From an uncultured Oscillospiraceae bacterium (lineage in GTDB: Bacteria; Bacillota; Clostridia; Oscillospirales; Oscillospiraceae), in the NCBI GenBank assembly GCA_934512135.1, contig CAKSWT010000012.1:20526-84525 (forward strand): a stretch of 64,000 nt of DNA, written 5' to 3'. The notes below the pieces were generated by a model. The model was given only the letters and a program-made list of their open reading frames with translations, searched no databases and was not told where the DNA came from. The position numbers and the translations under genes were made by a program. Positions 59,713-64,000 of this stretch are shown piece by piece; positions within the stretch are counted from its first letter, which is position 1; every line of letters begins with the position of its first letter.

Positions 59713-61698
59713 ATGAGCTATCGCTATGATGCCCTGCTGAGTCCCATTCGCATCGGGGACACCGTCATCAAAAACCGCACCATGTATCCCAACGCCTCCC
59801 CCCACTTCCTCCAGGGATCGGAGACCTTCCCGGCGGACAGCTTTGTGACCTTTATGGGAGGTCTGGCCCGGAACGGCGCCGCCATTATCACCCTGGCGGA
59901 GTGGTCCAACCCCGGCCAGCGGTCCTCCCCGGTGGAGGACGCCCGGCGGATGCAGAACTTCGACTACACCGACCCCGGCAACTACAACTATTTCACCCAG
60001 ATGGCCGACGACGTCCACTTCTACGGCTCCAAGCTCCTGGTGAACATCGACCTGAAGTATCCCGAGGGCTACAGCTTCGACGGCAGAGCCTTCGGCCCTC
60101 CCGGCATGGCGGGAAAGCCGGTGAAGATGCTCCCCAAGGAGATGATGCCCCAGGTCATTGAGACCTTCCTCCAGAAGGTCCAGATGTTCAAGGACTTCGG
60201 CTATGACGGCATTGCCATGCGGGTGGAGATGCTCCTGTATCCCAACGGCCGCACCGACGAGTACGGAGGATCCCTGGAGAATCGGCTGCGGTTCCTCCAC
60301 GAGACCCTGGCGGCGGTGAAGGGACGCTTCGGCAAGAGCTTCCTGGTGGAGCTGTGCGTGGCGGGAGAGCAGCCCAACGGCTATGTAGGCGGCGCCCAGG
60401 GCTATACCCTGGAGGACACCATCGCCTTTGCCAAGTACATGGAGGACGTGGCGGACATCTTGCAGCTGCGGGAGTGCGACATGACCAAGTCCCATCCCAC
60501 GGGCTTCACCTTCCGGAAGGGAGAGCACGAGACCATCCGCTATTCCATGGCCCTGAAGGCGGCAGGCTGTAAGATCCTCACGGAGCCGGTGGGAGGCTTC
60601 CAGGACCCTGACGAGATCGACGGCTATATCCGGGAGGGCAAGTGCGACATGATCGGCATGGCCCGGGCCTTTATGTGTGACCCGGAGTACGGGAAAAAGC
60701 TCTACGAGGGACGGGGAGAGGACGTGGTCCCCTGTCTGTGGTGCAACAAGTGCCACGGCACCATGTCCGCCCCCTATATGACCTTCTGCTCGGTCAATCC
60801 CATTCAGGGCATCGCCCACAAAATCGGGAAAATGGTGGACCAGGAGACTACCCCCAAAAAGGTGGCGGTGATCGGCGGCGGCCCGGTGGGCATGAAGGCG
60901 GCCATTGTGGCGGCGGAGCGGGGCCACGACGTGACCCTCTTTGAAAAAACCAATTATCTGGGGGGCCAGCTGATTCACAGCGACTATTCCAGCTTTAAGT
61001 GGCCCCTGAAAAACTTTAAGGACTATCTCATCCGGCGCATGGGCCAGGTGGGGGTGAAGGTCCGGATGGAGACCGAGGCCACCGCCCAGCTGCTTCAGGC
61101 CGGAGGCTTTGAGGCGGTGCTGGCAGCCACCGGCGCCACCCCCAATGTACCCAATATCCCGGGGCTTCGGGACGAAAACGGCCAGGTGAAGCCGGAATAC
61201 AAGGTCTGTCTGGAGGTCTATGGCCACCAGCAGGAGCTGGGCCACCATGTGATCTGCGTGGGGGGCAGCGAAACCGCCATTGAAACCGCCATGTATCTGG
61301 CGGAGAACGGCCATGAGGTGACCCTCCTCACCCGCCAGGACGAGCTGGCCAAGGACGCCAGCCACCTCCACTACATCACCATGGCCTGGGTGAAAACCGA
61401 GCCCGACGGCCGGAGCCATATGGCCCCCGCCTGGGAGAAGTACGAGGGCATCCGGGGAATTCTCAACGCCACCACCGTGAAGGTGGAGGGGAACACCGTC
61501 ACCTATGTCCAGGAGGGAGAGGAGAAAACTGTCTCCGGGGACAGCGTGATTCTCTCCGGAGGGATGAATCCCAATGTGGAGGAGGCCCTGGCCTTTGCGG
61601 GGATTGTGCCGAAGTTCTTTGTCATCGGCGACGCCAACAGGGACGGCAACATCCAGCGGGGCATGCGGGACGCCTTCTCCAAGGCGATGATGCTCTAA
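59713..61698 (+). CDS. OYE-type NADH:flavin oxidoreductase fused to FAD/NAD domain, divergent active site
   Basis: This 661-residue protein has the architecture of 2,4-dienoyl-CoA reductase, BaiCD and enoate reductases: an FMN TIM barrel (residues 1-370), four Cys for a 4Fe-4S cluster (CLWCNKCHGTM..FC near 340), and FAD and NAD(P) Rossmann domains (VAVIGGGPVGMKAAIVAAERG about 380; VICVGGSETAIETAMYLAENG about 515). The usual substrate-binding HxAH motif before the RTDEYGGSLENR loop is absent: it reads MRVEMLLYPNGRTDEYGGS, shorter and without His. It may therefore act on an unusual substrate or have lost reductase activity. The ATG at 59713 is six bases from AAGGAG. Confidence 0.87.
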   Translation: MSYRYDALLSPIRIGDTVIKNRTMYPNASPHFLQGSETFPADSFVTFMGGLARNGAAIITLAEWSNPGQRSSPVEDARRMQNFDYTDPGNYNYFTQMADDVHFYGSKLLVNIDLKYPEGYSFDGRAFGPPGMAGKPVKMLPKEMMPQVIETFLQKVQMFKDFGYDGIAMRVEMLLYPNGRTDEYGGSLENRLRFLHETLAAVKGRFGKSFLVELCVAGEQPNGYVGGAQGYTLEDTIAFAKYMEDVADILQLRECDMTKSHPTGFTFRKGEHETIRYSMALKAAGCKILTEPVGGFQDPDEIDGYIREGKCDMIGMARAFMCDPEYGKKLYEGRGEDVVPCLWCNKCHGTMSAPYMTFCSVNPIQGIAHKIGKMVDQETTPKKVAVIGGGPVGMKAAIVAAERGHDVTLFEKTNYLGGQLIHSDYSSFKWPLKNFKDYLIRRMGQVGVKVRMETEATAQLLQAGGFEAVLAATGATPNVPNIPGLRDENGQVKPEYKVCLEVYGHQQELGHHVICVGGSETAIETAMYLAENGHEVTLLTRQDELAKDASHLHYITMAWVKTEPDGRSHMAPAWEKYEGIRGILNATTVKVEGNTVTYVQEGEEKTVSGDSVILSGGMNPNVEEALAFAGIVPKFFVIGDANRDGNIQRGMRDAFSKAMML

Positions 61699-61705
61699 AG
61701 GGTGC

Positions 61706-61739
61706 GCAAAGGGAGCCCCCCTTGGGGGGCTCCCTTTGC
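61706..61739 (+). terminator. Perfect hairpin between the two reductase genes
   Basis: GCAAAGGGAGCCCCCC pairs fully with its complement around a TT loop. The T-run is absent, but a separate promoter follows. Confidence 0.6.
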
Positions 61740-61784
61740 CGTGGGAAAAGCCCTGGTCCTTCTCCCGGCGGAGGGGAAAGGTGG

Positions 61785-61813
61785 TTGTCGCCGGGGGAGG
61801 ATTGTGCTATGAT
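61785..61813 (+). promoter_or_regulatory. Promoter of the second reductase gene
   Basis: TTGTCG (61785-61790) and TATGAT (61808-61813) are separated by 17 bases, 23 bases before the start codon. Confidence 0.6.
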
Positions 61814-61836
61814 GAAAGAAAAAAGGAGGTCTTGCC

Positions 61837-63783
61837 ATGGACAAGCTGAAATATCCCCATCTGTTCTCCCCCATTACCATTGGAGGGGTGACCTTTAAAA
61901 ACCGGATTTGGTCCGCTCCCGCAGGGACCCACCTGCTGGCGGGGCTGGAGGAGTACCCCAACGAGGCGGTGATCGCCTACTACGCCAACAAGGCCAAGGG
62001 CGGCACCGCCAACATCACCTTCTCCGCCCAGAACATGGACCTGCAGCGGCCCCAGGACGACGTTCACGCCCATGAGAATATCTTTCCTCAGAAGAACCAC
62101 CGGATGTGGCGGCAGCTCACCGATGCGGTCCACTACTACGGGGCCAAGATCTCCCTGGAGCTGCTGGCCTTTGAGTACCACGGCTACGACGACGACGGAA
62201 ATCTGGTGTCCTACACCGTCAACGGCCACGGGAAGAAATATCCCAAGCTCACCGGGCCGGTGATGGAGCGGATCGCCGGGACCTACGCCGACGCGGCGGA
62301 GGCGGCTTTGGACTGCGGCTTTGACATGATTTTGATCCACGGGGGCCACGGGCTGGTGCTCTCCCAGATGCTCTCCCCCAAGTTCAACACCCGGAAGGAC
62401 GAATTCGGCGGGAGCCTGGAGAATCGGGCCAGATTCCCCATGATGATTCTGGACGCCATCCGCCAGCGGGTGGGGAGAAGGCTGCTGATTGAATACCGGA
62501 TCTCCGGCAGCGAGCTCACCCAGGGGGGCTTTACCACCGACGACTGCGTGGACTTTTTGGAGATGATTCAGGACCGGATCGACATTGCCCACATCTCCTG
62601 CGGCAGCTTCTACAGCGAGACGGAGCATATTATGCATCCCAGCAACTTCCTTCCCGCCGGGTGCAACGCCTATCTGGCCCATCAGGTGAAGGAGAGCGGA
62701 AGAATTCACATTCCGGTGCTGACCCTGGGAGCCTTCCAGCATCCGGCGCTGATGGAGGAGGTTCTGGCGGCGGGAGAGGCGGACCTGGTGGCCATGGCCC
62801 GAGGGACCATCGCCGACGCCTTTGTGCCGGAAAAGGCCCTGGAGGACCGGGCCGACGAAATCATCCCCTGCATCCGCTGCTTCCACTGTCTGGACTACGG
62901 CCGGAACACCGCCTTCGCCTGCTCGGTGAACCCCAGAGTGGGCCGGGAATACCGGCTGAAGCTCCTGGAGGAGCCGCCCCGGGGGAAGAAAAAGGTGGTG
63001 GTCATCGGCGGCGGCCCGGCGGGCATGGAGGCGGCCATGGTGTCCGCTCAGCGGGGCCATCAGGTGATCCTCCTGGAGCAGCGGGACCAGCTGGGCGGAA
63101 AGCTGGTGTTCTCCCGGCAGACGGAGTTTAAGCAGGACCTGCGGAAGTTTATGGACTATCAGATCCACATGGTGGAGAAGCTGGGGGTGGAGGTCCGGCT
63201 GGGCACCCAGGCCACCCCGGAGCTGGTGGCGGATCTGGAGCCGGACGCGGTAATCGCCGCAGTGGGCGCAGACCCCATTGTGCCCAGAATCCCCGGGGTG
63301 GAGGGCAACCAGGTCATCACCGCAGAGGCCTGCTACGAAAAGGGCCTTCGCGGGGAGGACATGGGGGAGCATATCGCCGTGCTGGGCGGCGGCCTGGTGG
63401 GCTGCGAAACGGCGCTGTATCTGGCCATGGTGCTGAAAAAGCAGGTGACCCTGGTGGAGATGGCCGGGGCCATTGCCCAGGAGGAGTATTCCATTCCCCG
63501 GCAGGCCCTGGTGGAGCACATGGACCAGTATGTCACCTACTACTGCGGGGTGAAATGCACCGGCATCACCGACCAGGGCATGGAGGTGGCGGACAGCTAC
63601 GGCAACCGGGCGGTGCTGCCTGCGGACACCGTGGTGCTGGCGGCGGGAATGCGGGCCCGGACCCAGCAGGCAGAGGCCTTCCGGGGCATCAGCAGGTTCT
63701 TCCAGAGCGTGGGGGACTGTGTGGTGGCCAAGAATGTCCGGGGGGCCACCCGGTCGGCCTTTGACGCGGCCAGCAGGATTTGA
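61837..63783 (+). CDS. OYE-type NADH:flavin oxidoreductase fused to FAD/NAD domain
   Basis: A 648-residue enoate or dienoyl-CoA reductase-like enzyme: an FMN barrel with intact ILIHGGHGLVLSQMLSPKFNTRKDEFGGSLENR (His pair near residue 168), a 4Fe-4S cluster in CIRCFHCLDY..FACSVNP (about 350), a FAD domain (VVVIGGGPAGMEAAMVSAQRGH, about 390) and an NAD domain (VLGGGLVGCETALYLAM, about 515). Relatives reduce C=C bonds of enoates, bile acids or steroids; the substrate here is not known. It has its own promoter and AAGGAGGT ribosome site, and is clearly diverged from its upstream neighbour. Confidence 0.92.
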   Translation: MDKLKYPHLFSPITIGGVTFKNRIWSAPAGTHLLAGLEEYPNEAVIAYYANKAKGGTANITFSAQNMDLQRPQDDVHAHENIFPQKNHRMWRQLTDAVHYYGAKISLELLAFEYHGYDDDGNLVSYTVNGHGKKYPKLTGPVMERIAGTYADAAEAALDCGFDMILIHGGHGLVLSQMLSPKFNTRKDEFGGSLENRARFPMMILDAIRQRVGRRLLIEYRISGSELTQGGFTTDDCVDFLEMIQDRIDIAHISCGSFYSETEHIMHPSNFLPAGCNAYLAHQVKESGRIHIPVLTLGAFQHPALMEEVLAAGEADLVAMARGTIADAFVPEKALEDRADEIIPCIRCFHCLDYGRNTAFACSVNPRVGREYRLKLLEEPPRGKKKVVVIGGGPAGMEAAMVSAQRGHQVILLEQRDQLGGKLVFSRQTEFKQDLRKFMDYQIHMVEKLGVEVRLGTQATPELVADLEPDAVIAAVGADPIVPRIPGVEGNQVITAEACYEKGLRGEDMGEHIAVLGGGLVGCETALYLAMVLKKQVTLVEMAGAIAQEEYSIPRQALVEHMDQYVTYYCGVKCTGITDQGMEVADSYGNRAVLPADTVVLAAGMRARTQQAEAFRGISRFFQSVGDCVVAKNVRGATRSAFDAASRI

Positions 63784-63784
63784 T

Positions 63785-64000
63785 TCGCCGGGGGCATATT
63801 CCCCGCTGCCCAGCGGGGATGCCCTCCGGGGCGTTTTTCCCACTGCGTAGTGGGGGACGTGTCTCCGACGGCCATACTTTCTGCTCGCACAGAAAGTATG
63901 GAGAAAGATGCGCCAAAGGGAGGACCCTTTGGAATCCCCACAAATCTGGGGTGCCTGCTTCTGTGGTTTTCTACGTCAAGCAGTGCTTCTCCGAGACCGT
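63785..64000. repeat. Composite intergenic repeat block 4, cut by the window end
   Basis: Starts two bases after the reductase stop. It has two mini-hairpin units, CCCCGCTGCCCAGCGGGG and CCCACTGCGTAGTGGG (the latter a compensated variant), then the large hairpin CATACTTTCTG/CAGAAAGTATG (63873-63900), CCAAAGG/CCTTTGG and an AATCTGGGG module, nearly identical to 38687-38820. It continues beyond the window. Confidence 0.85.

Noticed and set aside
1..64000. tRNA, rRNA, riboswitches, prophage or IS transposase genes
   Set aside because: None was recognised on either strand. Leaders of proB, bioY, gap, pstS and atoD show promoters and operators but no riboswitch-like fold that I can name.

Overview
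The window looks like the chromosome of a GC-rich, gut-type Clostridia member, probably Oscillospiraceae (Oscillibacter/Flavonifractor/Lawsonibacter-like). This is inferred from Firmicutes regulation (HrcA with a CIRCE operator, sigma-A promoters, AGGAGG ribosome sites), the spoVB-mazG-hup and recJ-relA-dtd-hemZ neighbourhoods typical of Clostridia, an AtoDA CoA-transferase locus, and fused flavin/FeS reductases. No rRNA, tRNA, CRISPR array, transposase or phage gene was seen. The genus call is inference.

Layout. 1-3.9 kb: start of grpE, hrcA, an unknown membrane protein and a eukaryotic-type NADP isocitrate dehydrogenase. 3.9-9 kb: a five-gene minus-strand operon made of a circularly permuted ATP-grasp, a transglutaminase-fold protein without its Cys, a C26 glutamine amidotransferase, a FemAB ligase and an alanine racemase. 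9-16 kb: HtrA protease, BioY, and a MarR-controlled heterodimeric ABC exporter. 16-19.4 kb: GAPDH, a kinase-like ATPase and a PAQR protein. 19.6-24 kb: a complete pstSCAB-phoU phosphate operon with Pho-box-like repeats. 24-33.7 kb: LysR, an orphan solute-binding lipoprotein, a beta-helix protein, MarR, two class-II-like CoA-transferases and AtoDA. 34-48 kb: a long minus-strand run, recJ-relA-dtd-MBL-hemZ-nucleoside kinase-PNP-MTA deaminase-spoVB-mazG-hup. 48-64 kb: a large surface beta-helix protein, MATE exporter, glycosyltransferase, CmpB-like membrane protein, proBA, a third beta-helix protein with a (Gly-Gly-Pro)16 tract, and two OYE-type flavin reductases.

The most unusual content is between genes. 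(1) A roughly 200-bp, multi-hairpin element occurs three times (3651, 33722, 43132), plus a remnant at 1252. Each copy is bracketed by its own locus-specific direct repeat, and two of those repeats are whole terminator hairpins. One stem shows a compensatory base-pair change between copies. (2) A second, larger family of modular repeats fills 10434-11040, 38246-39229, 57345-57784 and 63785 to the end. It carries a recurring hairpin whose distal five base pairs differ from copy to copy but always remain complementary. Both families lie at gene ends or between genes of otherwise contiguous operons, and both create spurious ORFs.

The most interesting protein-level content is the ATP-grasp/FemAB/racemase operon and the three beta-helix proteins, which share a short domain at one or both ends.
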